Shown: one piece after another, positions 1-5,760 of the stretch | Numbering within the stretch: position 1 is the stretch's first letter | How the letters are laid out: each line of letters opens with the position of its first letter | Assembly (NCBI GenBank): GCA_000715635.1 | Contig: KL569108.1 | Coordinates: 5,405 to 13,142, forward strand | Direction of reading: 5' to 3' | DNA length: 7,738 nt | Origin: Streptomyces violaceus | Lineage (GTDB): Bacteria; Actinomycetota; Actinomycetes; Streptomycetales; Streptomycetaceae | Program-made: the position numbers and the translations under genes | The notes under the pieces: generated by a model | Database searches by the model: none | What the model saw: only the letters and a program-made list of their open reading frames with translations | Told to the model about the DNA's origin: nothing

Positions 1-73
1 ACAGGGCGCAGACGGTCGCCACCGCCGCGATCATCCGTATACGGGCATGCCGGGATACACGTCCAGAGCTCAT
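1..73 (-). CDS. N-terminus of a leftward gene for a probable secreted protein (partial, runs off the left edge)
   Basis: Seen: a minus-strand ATG at 73-71 opens a frame that stays open to the window edge. It is preceded by a good ribosome-binding site, AGGAG at 83-79, with a 5-nt spacer. The 24 visible residues begin MSSGRVSRHARIR and continue MIAAVATVCAL. This is an arginine-rich n-region followed by a hydrophobic h-region, typical of a Sec or Tat signal peptide, so the product is probably exported. A second in-frame ATG at 34-32 is possible but would remove the basic segment and has no comparable ribosome-binding site. The enzyme domain lies outside the window. Context: it is on the same strand as the sugar kinase, 219 bp beyond that gene's stop, and has its own promoter-operator module matching that of the sugar transporter operon. 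Inference: an extracellular glycosidase supplying the transporter, for example a GH32 fructan or sucrose hydrolase. The enzyme class is a guess from context. Confidence 0.65.
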   Translation of the reverse strand, partial: MSSGRVSRHARIRMIAAVATVCAL

Positions 74-179
74 GCTGTCTCCTGTGCTGCGGCCGTCCGT
101 GCAACGAAGCCTGCTGCCCGGCCGGATCCGGCGAAAAGTGACGCCCTTCTCGGCGCCGTCGTCCACGACATCGGCAAGC

Positions 180-209
180 TGTCATCGTTGACTTGTGTCA
201 TCGATGACA
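180..209. promoter_or_regulatory. Tandem LacI-type operator upstream of the secreted-protein gene
   Basis: Two 12-bp near-palindromes with a central CG, GTCATCGTTGAC (181-192) and GTCATCGATGAC (197-208), are separated by 4 bp (TTGT) and flanked by an outer T (180) and A (209). The second is a perfect palindrome, extended to 14 bp at 196-209. Centre-to-centre distance is 16 bp. Central CG dyads of this form are typical of LacI-family operators. The same layout recurs at 1418-1447. It lies 12 bp downstream of a promoter-like -10 element on the minus strand, a position suited to repression. Confidence 0.7.
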
Positions 210-221
210 TCAAGTGGCCCG

Positions 222-251
222 ATGATGGGGGCAATCCGGCCGACGCGTCAA
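222..251 (-). promoter_or_regulatory. Promoter of the leftward secreted-protein gene (-35 TTGACG, -10 CATCAT)
   Basis: On the minus strand TTGACG (251-246) and CATCAT (227-222) are separated by exactly 18 bp, close to the sigma-70-type (HrdB) consensus at the -35 (5 of 6) and moderate at the -10 (4 of 6). Both hexamers and the 18-bp spacing are identical to the promoter proposed upstream of the transporter operon, while the spacer sequence differs. Transcription would start near 215 and enter the tandem operator almost at once, leaving a leader of about 140 nt before the ATG at 73. Promoter activity is inferred. Confidence 0.5.
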
Positions 252-292
252 CGGTTCGGGCGTGATGTCCTGCTGGGCGGCATGCTCGCCCG

Positions 293-1255
293 TCATGCGC
301 CGTCGGCCGTGGCGAGGTGCGCCAGTTGGCTCTGCCACGGCGGGTTGGGGCCGGCGACCGAGCAGGTCAGAGCCGCGACACGGGTGCCGAAGCGGCAGGC
401 TTCCTCGACGTCGTCCGGGCGGAGTTCCGTCAGCCGGCCTCCCAGCAGCCCACGAGCGCCGAGGTGGTGCAGCAGTCCGGCGGTGAAGGAGTCGCCCGCC
501 CCGACCGTGTCGGCGACGCTTGTCGAGACGGCGGGCACCCGGACCCGTTCACCGTCGAGCGAGGCCAGGGCGCCGTCGGCACCGCGCGTGATCACGACGA
601 GCCTTGCCCCGGCCGCATGCCAGGTGTCGCACGCCTGCTCGGGCGGCGTCCCGGGCAGCAGGAGTTCCAGGTCGTCCTCGCTCAGCCGCAGCACATCCGC
701 GAGGCCGCACCAGTGCGCCAGCCGGGCCCGGTAGACGTCGGGGTGTACGAGCAACGGCCGCACATTGGGGTCGATGCTGACGGTGGCCCTGGGGGCGGCC
801 GCTGCCAGGAAGTCCTCCACCACCGCCGCCCCGGGTTCCTTGACCAGGGCCAGGGACCCGGTGTGTACGCAGGCGGTGCCGGTCAGGTCCACCCCGGCCA
901 GTTCCGTGCTCGTCCACTGCCAGTCGGCGGTGGCCTGGGCGTGGAAGGAGAACGTGGCCTGGCCCTGGGCGTCCAGCTCCGCCACGGCGAGCGTGCTGGG
1001 CTCGGCGGCCTCGACGGCGTACGACAGGTCCACGCCGGATGCCTCGAGGTGAGCCCGGAAGAGGCGGCCGAACACATCGCCGGAGAGCCGCGCGAGGAAG
1101 CGGGCCGGAGTGCCGAGCCTGGCCAGGGCCACCGCCGTGTTGGCGGGTCCGCCGCCCGGCAGCACGCGCAGGGCGAGTTCGTTCCGGGCAGCTGCGGGTT
1201 CGGTGAACGCGTCCGCGACGCATTCTCCCAGGACGGTGATCTGACGCGGGCTCAT
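293..1255 (-). CDS. PfkB-family sugar kinase, fructokinase-like
   Basis: Cytoplasmic ATP-dependent carbohydrate kinase of the PfkB/ribokinase superfamily, 320 aa, a normal full length. Visible motifs: N-terminal VLGE with the glycine-rich GGGPANTAVALARLG (34-48), IDPNVRP (171-177), VITRGADGA (221-229), and the C-terminal PfkB signature DTVGAGDSFTAG (249-260), where D255 is the expected catalytic base in the GAGD anion hole. The C-terminal AGPNPPW resembles the GA(N)PP tail of bacterial fructokinases. The start at 1255 is chosen because homology begins at MSPRQITVLGE and a purine-rich AGAGAAGAG precedes it; the open frame extends upstream to 1432 but that part is unlike the family. It is divergent from the ABC transporter operon. 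Inference: it phosphorylates the imported free sugar, probably fructose at C6; ribose or another ketose cannot be excluded. A 5-bp GGGCG/CGCCC inverted repeat (275-291) just past the stop is the only terminator-like element seen, and it is weak. Confidence 0.88.
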   Translation of the reverse strand: MSPRQITVLGECVADAFTEPAAARNELALRVLPGGGPANTAVALARLGTPARFLARLSGDVFGRLFRAHLEASGVDLSYAVEAAEPSTLAVAELDAQGQATFSFHAQATADWQWTSTELAGVDLTGTACVHTGSLALVKEPGAAVVEDFLAAAAPRATVSIDPNVRPLLVHPDVYRARLAHWCGLADVLRLSEDDLELLLPGTPPEQACDTWHAAGARLVVITRGADGALASLDGERVRVPAVSTSVADTVGAGDSFTAGLLHHLGARGLLGGRLTELRPDDVEEACRFGTRVAALTCSVAGPNPPWQSQLAHLATADGA

Positions 1256-1374
1256 GGGCTGCTCTTCTCTGGGAACGCGCGGAGCGGAAACGGGCACGGC
1301 CCGGACATGCCGACGAACGGCTTCGGGCGGGCGGCCGGCGAGGGGCGTTGCCGATTTGTGACGAGTACAAGGCA

Positions 1375-1404
1375 TTGACGTTGCCGGGGAGCGGAGTCCA
1401 TCAT
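1375..1404 (+). promoter_or_regulatory. Promoter of the sugar transporter operon (-35 TTGACG, -10 CATCAT)
   Basis: TTGACG (1375-1380) and CATCAT (1399-1404) with an 18-bp spacer face the binding-protein gene. The predicted start site near 1411 lies immediately before the tandem operator at 1418-1447, so a bound repressor would block initiation or early elongation. The arrangement matches that on the minus strand at 222-251, down to hexamers and spacing, which is the main reason for proposing it. Confidence 0.5.
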
Positions 1405-1423
1405 CCTCGCCAAGCAGTGTCAA
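1395..1423 (-). promoter_or_regulatory. Possible promoter of the sugar kinase gene, overlapping the operator
   Basis: On the minus strand the operator edge reads TTGACA (1423-1418), a perfect -35 hexamer, followed after 17 bp by TGGACT (1400-1395), which keeps only the first T, an A and the final T of a -10 box. It would give a leader of about 140 nt before the kinase start at 1255 and place kinase expression under the same operator. The -10 is poor, so this is tentative. Confidence 0.25.
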
Positions 1424-1447
1424 CGATGACATAGGTCATCGTTGACA
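1418..1447. promoter_or_regulatory. Tandem LacI-type operator in the divergent kinase/transporter control region
   Basis: A perfect inverted repeat with 13-bp arms (1418-1430 and 1435-1447) and a 4-bp centre (ATAG). Each arm holds a 12-bp near-palindrome with central CG, GTCAACGATGAC (1419-1430) and GTCATCGTTGAC (1435-1446), so it is best read as two adjacent LacI-type half-turned sites 16 bp apart centre to centre. It has the same T-12-4-12-A layout as the operator at 180-209. The probable ligand-responsive protein is the LacI-family regulator encoded at 4606-5628. Confidence 0.75.
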
Positions 1448-1505
1448 TCGCGGGACGGCAGGCCCCGCTGCCGGCCACCCGCCCGACATCCCGCAGGAGT
1501 CGTTC

Positions 1506-2522
1506 ATGTCACGCATCTCTCGTCTGCCCTCCTCCTTGCTCAGAGCCGCTGCGTGCACGGGTGCCGCAGCGCTCGCCCTGACCGCCTGTGGATCCGGATC
1601 GGGATCGGGCAGCGCGAGCACCGGCTCGGGCGAGATCAAGGTCGGTCTCATCACCAAGACCGACACCAACCCGTTCTTCGTCAAGATGAAGGAGGGCGCG
1701 GAGAAGACCGCGAAGGCCGAAGGCGTCAAGCTCATGACCGCGGCCGGAAAGTTCGACGGAGACAACGCCGGGCAGGTCACCGCCATCGAGAACATGGTCG
1801 CCTCCGGTGTGAAGGGCATCCTGATCACCCCCAGCGACTCCAAGGCGATCGTGCCCGCGATCGAGAAGGCCAAGGCCAAGGGCGTCCTGGTCATCGCCCT
1901 GGACACCCCGACCGAGCCGCAGAGCGCGGTCGACGCCCTCTTCGCCACCGACAACCTCAAGGCCGGCGAGCTGATCGGCGAGTACGCCAAGGCCGCGATG
2001 AAGGGCAAGACCGCGAAGATAGCCGCCCTCGACCTCGCGCCGGGTGTGTCCGTCGGCGTTCAGCGGCACAACGGATTCCTCAAGGGCTTCGGCGTCACCG
2101 ACAAGGACGTCGCCTGTGCTCAGGACACCGGCGGCGACCAGTCCAAGGGCCAGACGGCGATGGAGAACTGCCTCCAGAAGGAACCCGGCATCAACGTCGT
2201 CTACACGATCAACGAACCGGCCGCGCTGGGCGCGTACACCGCCCTCAAGGCCAAGGGCCGTGAGAAGGACGTACTGATCGTCTCCGTCGACGGCGGCTGC
2301 ACCGGCACCCGGGCCGTCAAGGACGGCAAGATCGCCGCGACCTCGCAGCAGTACCCGCTGAAGATGGCCGCCGAGGGCGTCAAGGCCGTCGTGACGTACG
2401 CCAAGGACGGCAAGAAGGCGTCGGGTTACACCGACACCGGCGTCACCCTGATCACCGACAAGGCGCAGGACGGGGCCGCCTCCAAGGACACCGCCTACGG
2501 CCTGGAGAACTGCTGGGGCTGA
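1506..2522 (+). CDS. frcB: FrcB-like sugar-binding lipoprotein of an ABC importer
   Basis: Extracytoplasmic substrate-binding protein, 338 aa, of the periplasmic-binding-protein/LacI sugar-binding class (ribose/fructose type). A signal peptide ends in a lipobox LTAC (25-28), so C28 should be lipidated and the mature protein anchored to the outer face of the membrane. A Gly/Ser linker (29-42) follows. Fold motifs: IKVGLITKTDTNPFF (44-58), ILITPSD (105-111), VIALDTP (129-135), VVYTINEPAALGAY (231-244), VSVDGGCTGTR (259-269) and ATSQQYP (278-284). The INEPAA, VDGGC and SQQYP segments are features I associate with FrcB fructose-binding proteins rather than RbsB or XylF. Four further cysteines (204, 222, 265, 336) could form disulfides. 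The start is set by AGGAG at 1495-1499 with a 6-nt spacer. First gene of the operon, about 95 nt downstream of the proposed transcription start. Sugar identity is inferred. Confidence 0.88.
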   Translation: MSRISRLPSSLLRAAACTGAAALALTACGSGSGSGSASTGSGEIKVGLITKTDTNPFFVKMKEGAEKTAKAEGVKLMTAAGKFDGDNAGQVTAIENMVASGVKGILITPSDSKAIVPAIEKAKAKGVLVIALDTPTEPQSAVDALFATDNLKAGELIGEYAKAAMKGKTAKIAALDLAPGVSVGVQRHNGFLKGFGVTDKDVACAQDTGGDQSKGQTAMENCLQKEPGINVVYTINEPAALGAYTALKAKGREKDVLIVSVDGGCTGTRAVKDGKIAATSQQYPLKMAAEGVKAVVTYAKDGKKASGYTDTGVTLITDKAQDGAASKDTAYGLENCWG

Positions 2523-2573
2523 GCCGCCGGCCCCAACTGCCGCCGCAGCTGCCGCTGTTCGAAACCCCTCACC

Positions 2574-2615
2574 GGGGCAGCCGGCCCCTCCTCCCCGACC
2601 GGGGACGGCTGCCCC
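2574..2615 (+). terminator. Strong hairpin between binding-protein and permease genes
   Basis: GGGGCAGCC (2574-2582) pairs perfectly with GGCTGCCCC (2607-2615). Inside it a second small stem TCCCC/GGGGA (2592-2596 with 2601-2605) can form. No U-tract follows. It lies 52 bp after the binding-protein stop in a 165-bp gap, where sugar ABC operons often carry a structure that stabilises the upstream mRNA or partly terminates, giving an excess of binding protein over membrane components. Which of the two applies here is not decidable from sequence. Confidence 0.55.
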
Positions 2616-2687
2616 CTCGTCCTCTTGCCGTCCGACAACGACTGACCGGTCCTGACCAGGACTTGTGTCTTCCGACAAGGACCTCGC

Positions 2688-3701
2688 ATGACTGCCACGT
2701 CCACGCCACCCTCCACGTCCACGCCGTACGCGGAGCTCAAAGCGCCGACCACCGTCCGCAGACTGCTCACTCAGCCGACCACCGGACCGCTGGTCGCCCT
2801 CCTCCTGGCCTGTGTCTTCTTCTCCGTCTCGAGCGACCAGTTCCTCACCGGCGGGAACTTCTCGCTGATCGTGCAGCAGGTCATGGTCGTCGGCACTCTC
2901 GCCATCGGCCAGACACTGATCATCCTCACCGCGGGCATCGACCTGTCCTGCGGAGCGGTAATGGCGTTCGGCAGCATCGTGATCGCCAGGATGGCCGCCG
3001 AGGGCTCCCTGCCGCCGCTCGCCGCCATCGCCCTGGGCCTGGTCGTCTGCGGCGGCTTCGGCATGCTCAACGGGGCGCTGGTGCAGAAGATCCCGCTGCC
3101 GCCGTTCATCGTCACCCTGGGCATGCTCAACGTGGCGTTCGCGCTGACCCACATCTACTCCGAGGAGCAGACGGTCACCAACCTGCCCGGCCCGCTGACG
3201 GCCCTGGGGCAGACCTTCCCGCTCGGCAAGACCGACATCACCTACGGCTCGCTGGTCACCATCGCCCTGTTCCTCCTCCTCGCCTACGCGCTGAGCAGCA
3301 CCGGCTGGGGCCGGCACGTCTACGCCCTCGGCAACAGCCCGGAAGCGGCGCGGCTGAACGGCATCCGCACCTCCCGTCTGGCCATCGGCGTCTACACCGT
3401 GGCCGGCCTCCTCTACGGCATCGCCGCCCTGCTGCTCATCTCCCGCACCGGAGTCGGCGACCCGCAGGCCGGGCAGACCGACAACCTCGACAGCATCACC
3501 GCCGTGGTCCTCGGCGGCACCAGCCTCTTCGGCGGACGCGGATCGGTCCTGGGCACGTTCATCGGCGTCCTCATCGTCGGCGTCTTCCGCAACGGGCTCC
3601 AGCTCATGGGCGTCGCCTCGATCTACCAGACGCTGATCACCGGTGTCCTGGTGATCCTCGCGGTGACCGTCGACCAGATCTCCCGGAGGAAGGCCCGATG
3701 A
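2688..3701 (+). CDS. frcC: FrcC-like sugar ABC transporter permease
   Basis: Integral membrane subunit of the importer, 337 aa, of the branched-chain/ribose permease family (BPD_transp_2). A polar N-terminal tail (1-33) precedes hydrophobic segments consistent with about eight to ten membrane helices, among them 34-47, 64-81, 110-130, 186-202, 231-251, 285-301 and 312-328. Family motifs are clear: AGIDLSCGA (82-90), PPFIVTLGMLN (138-148), GWGRHVYALGNSPEAARL (206-223), and AVVLGGTSLFGGRGSVLGT (272-290), the last being the usual cytoplasmic loop region contacting the ATPase. The start has AAGGA (2677-2681) with a 6-nt spacer. It presumably works as a homodimer with the ATPase encoded by the next gene, which it overlaps by 4 bp (ATGA), indicating translational coupling. 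Confidence 0.9.
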   Translation: MTATSTPPSTSTPYAELKAPTTVRRLLTQPTTGPLVALLLACVFFSVSSDQFLTGGNFSLIVQQVMVVGTLAIGQTLIILTAGIDLSCGAVMAFGSIVIARMAAEGSLPPLAAIALGLVVCGGFGMLNGALVQKIPLPPFIVTLGMLNVAFALTHIYSEEQTVTNLPGPLTALGQTFPLGKTDITYGSLVTIALFLLLAYALSSTGWGRHVYALGNSPEAARLNGIRTSRLAIGVYTVAGLLYGIAALLLISRTGVGDPQAGQTDNLDSITAVVLGGTSLFGGRGSVLGTFIGVLIVGVFRNGLQLMGVASIYQTLITGVLVILAVTVDQISRRKAR

Positions 3702-4531
3702 CCACCACCACCGAGACCCCCGTTCTGCAGGCTCGCGGTCTGGTCAAGCGCTACGGCCACGTCACCGCCATCGACGGCGCCGACTTCGACCTGCTGCCCG
3801 GCGAGGTCCTCGCCGTCATCGGCGACAACGGCGCCGGCAAGACCAGCCTCATCAAGGCTCTCACCGGCGCGGTGGTGCCGGACGAGGGCGAGATACGCCT
3901 CAACGGCAAGCCGATCCAGTTCTCCGGCCCGCAGAGCGCACGCGCCCACGGCATCGAGACGGTCTATCAGGACCTCGCCGTGGCCGCCTCCATGGACATC
4001 GCCTCGAACATGTTCCTGGGGCGCGAGCTGCGCCGCCCTGGCATCCTCGGCAGCGCCTTCCGCATGCTCGACAAGAAGCGCATGCGCCAGGAGGCCGCCG
4101 AGCACATGGCCGACCTGAAGATCGGCCTGCGCTCGCTGACCCAGTCGGTCGAGACCCTCTCCGGCGGACAGCGGCAGGCCGTCGCGGTCGCCCGTGCCGT
4201 CGCCTGGGCCCGCAGCGTCGTCGTCATGGACGAACCCACGGCCGCCCTCGGCGTCAAGGAGTCCGGACAGGTCCTCGACCTGATCCGCCGCGTCCGCGAC
4301 AAGGGCATGCCGGTCGTCCTGATCAGCCACAACATGCCCCACGTCTTCGAGATCGCCGACCGCATCCACGTCCACCGGCTGGGCCGGCGCGCCGCCGTGA
4401 TCAAGCCCTCCGACTACTCCATGGCCGAGGTCGTCGCCATCATGACCGGGGCACTCAGCATCGACGAGGCCGGAGATACTGTCGTAGCGGATTCCGAGGC
4501 GGCGAAGGCCGCGGGAGTCCAGGCCAACTGA
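3698..4531 (+). CDS. frcA: FrcA-like single-domain sugar ABC transporter ATPase
   Basis: Nucleotide-binding subunit energising sugar uptake, 277 aa. One complete ABC cassette: Walker A GDNGAGKT (42-49), Q-loop Q91 in VYQDLAV, signature LSGGQ (154-158), Walker B VVVMDE with catalytic E179, D-loop-region TAALGV (181-186), and H-loop H211 in LISHNM. Ribose, xylose and galactose importers of this family normally use a fused double-cassette ATPase of about 500 aa. A single cassette near 260-280 aa is characteristic of the FrcA type, which supports the fructose-like assignment. Start: ATG overlaps the permease stop as ATGA and is preceded by GGAGGA (3685-3690). The open frame extends upstream to 2663 across the permease gene, but that part is out-of-frame overlap and not protein. 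The C-terminal tail after about 250 is Ala/Glu-rich and probably variable. Confidence 0.9.
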   Translation: MTTTTETPVLQARGLVKRYGHVTAIDGADFDLLPGEVLAVIGDNGAGKTSLIKALTGAVVPDEGEIRLNGKPIQFSGPQSARAHGIETVYQDLAVAASMDIASNMFLGRELRRPGILGSAFRMLDKKRMRQEAAEHMADLKIGLRSLTQSVETLSGGQRQAVAVARAVAWARSVVVMDEPTAALGVKESGQVLDLIRRVRDKGMPVVLISHNMPHVFEIADRIHVHRLGRRAAVIKPSDYSMAEVVAIMTGALSIDEAGDTVVADSEAAKAAGVQAN

Positions 4532-4553
4532 CGACAGGACTGCAGCACTCAGA

Positions 4554-4581
4554 GGTTCCGGTCGAGGCCGCGGCCGGAACC
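4554..4581 (+). terminator. Hairpin between ATPase and regulator genes
   Basis: GGTTCCGG (4554-4561) and CCGGAACC (4574-4581) form a perfect 8-bp stem around a 12-nt loop that itself contains part of the palindrome GGCCGCGGCC. It ends 24 nt before the regulator start and lacks a U-tract. It could lower read-through into the regulator gene or protect the transporter message; no LacI-type operator lies in this 74-bp gap. Confidence 0.35.
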
Positions 4582-4605
4582 CACGAGACAGGAGACTGTT
4601 CCTCC

Positions 4606-5628
4606 ATGGCAGCGAACCGCCGCCCGACGATGGCAGACGTCGCCCGAGAAGTGGGCGTCAGCGCCAAGACCGTCTCCCGGGTTCTCAACGAGGACGGCTA
4701 CGCCTCGGCCGAGACCAGGGAACAGGTTCTCGCCGCCGTGGCCAAACTCGGCTTCCAGCCGAACCTCATGGCCCGCAACATCCGCGTCGGCGGCCCGGAC
4801 ACCACCATCGGCCTGGTCATCCCCGACCTCGCCAACCCCTTCTTCGGAGCCGTGGCCCGCGCGATAGAGGACAGTGTCGGCGAACGCGGACTGACCCTGC
4901 TCATGGGGTCCTCCGCGGACGACCCCGACCGCGAACGCGCCCTGACGGACAAGTTCCTCGCCCGGCGCGTCAGCATCCTGATCGTCGTGCCGTCCGTCGG
5001 CGCCGACCACTCCCACCTCAAGTCGCACCGCACGGCGGGGCTGCCCATCGTCTTCCTCGACCGACCCGGAGTCGGCCTGCCCACGGACAGCATCGTCAGC
5101 TCCAACCGTGCCGGGGCCCAGGACGGTGTCGCCCACCTCATCGCCCACGGGCACCGCCGCGTCGGATTCGTCGGCGACCTGCCCGTCAAGCTCTACACCC
5201 GCCGCGAACGCCTCGCCGGATACCGCGCCGCCCTGCAAGAAGCCGGCATCCCCCACGACCGCTCGCTCGTCGCCAACGCCCACGACCAGCCGGGCGCCGA
5301 GGCCGCGACCGCCCAACTCCTCGAACTGGCCGATCCCCCCACCGCCCTGTTCGCCGGCAACAACATCATGGCGCTCGGCATCGTCGCCGAACTCGCCCGC
5401 GGCAAGCGCAAGGACGTGGCAGTCGTCGCGTTCGACGACGTGTCCCTCGCCGAGGCACTGGACCCGGCCCTGACGGTTGTCGCGCAGGACCCCGAAGAAC
5501 TCGGCCGCAGCGCCGCGGCCACCGCCCTGGCCCGACTCGACGGCGACCGCTCCCGGGCGCGCACCATCACCGTTCCCACGCGGCTGATCGTCCGAGGCTC
5601 GGGGGAGCAACCGGCGCCCAAGTTGTAG
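4606..5628 (+). CDS. LacI-family transcriptional regulator, probable repressor of this sugar locus
   Basis: DNA-binding sugar sensor of normal LacI/GalR length, 340 aa. The N-terminal helix-turn-helix reads TMADVAREVGVSAKTVSRVLN (8-28), followed by a hinge QPNLMARNIR (51-60) and a periplasmic-binding-protein-like effector domain: TIGLVIPDLANPFF (67-80), a ribose-binding-like subdomain with RRVGFVGD (184-191), R203 in ERLAGYRAAL, LFAGNN (248-253), and VVAFDD (273-278). It follows the ATPase gene by 74 bp on the same strand and is probably the last gene of the operon. AGGAG (4590-4594) precedes the ATG at 4606 with a rather long 11-nt spacer; an internal ATG at 4630 fits the family's MADVA start but has no ribosome-binding site. 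The best targets in the window are the two tandem CG-centred operators at 180-209 and 1418-1447. No operator is seen at its own start, so it would be autoregulated through the operon promoter. Effector unknown; fructose or a derivative is plausible. Confidence 0.9.
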   Translation: MAANRRPTMADVAREVGVSAKTVSRVLNEDGYASAETREQVLAAVAKLGFQPNLMARNIRVGGPDTTIGLVIPDLANPFFGAVARAIEDSVGERGLTLLMGSSADDPDRERALTDKFLARRVSILIVVPSVGADHSHLKSHRTAGLPIVFLDRPGVGLPTDSIVSSNRAGAQDGVAHLIAHGHRRVGFVGDLPVKLYTRRERLAGYRAALQEAGIPHDRSLVANAHDQPGAEAATAQLLELADPPTALFAGNNIMALGIVAELARGKRKDVAVVAFDDVSLAEALDPALTVVAQDPEELGRSAAATALARLDGDRSRARTITVPTRLIVRGSGEQPAPKL

Positions 5629-5672
5629 GCGGCTCGCCGCTGTCGGACGACCAGCCGGGACCACTCGCAGAT

Positions 5673-5710
5673 GGCCTCAGCAGGCCGGGGTTGGTTTCCC
5701 TGACCACCCC
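5673..5710 (+). terminator. Candidate terminator after the sugar operon
   Basis: Two adjacent hairpins follow the regulator stop: GGCCT (5673-5677) with AGGCC (5682-5686) around a 4-nt CAGC loop, and GGGG plus TGGT (5687-5695, one bulged T) with ACCACCCC (5703-5710). A short GGTTT run between the halves is the only U-rich part. Weak but positioned correctly between the operon and an unrelated gene. Confidence 0.35.
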
Positions 5711-5760
5711 AGATCGAGGCCGGCTGACCTCCGTGCGGACGATGGCGGATGATGGCCGCC

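Noticed and set aside
246..257. Third operator-like half-site GTCAACG near 247
   Set aside because: Only one half matches, it is not in register with the pair at 180-209, and the bases are explained by the -35 hexamer on the minus strand.
47..265. Plus-strand frame containing AVVHDIGKL, which resembles an HD-domain phosphohydrolase motif
   Set aside because: The frame is short, runs through the promoter and operator region, overlaps the better-supported leftward signal-peptide start, and has no other HD-domain features.
1256..1432. Upstream extension of the sugar kinase frame
   Set aside because: The added residues are not kinase-like and would run over the proposed promoter elements and up to the operator; the start at 1255 fits the family.
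1509..3317. 602-residue minus-strand open frame
   Set aside because: It is antisense to the binding-protein and permease genes, whose motifs are unmistakable; the translation is low-complexity Gly/Asp/Arg and reflects GC3 bias of the real genes.
2663..3697. Apparent N-terminal extension of the ATPase from ATG 2663
   Set aside because: It lies out of frame across the whole permease gene and is Arg/His/Pro-rich; the ATG at 3698 has a good ribosome-binding site and starts at the family's usual position.
4549..5664. 371-residue minus-strand open frame
   Set aside because: It is the antisense shadow of the LacI-family gene, with biased composition and no domain features.
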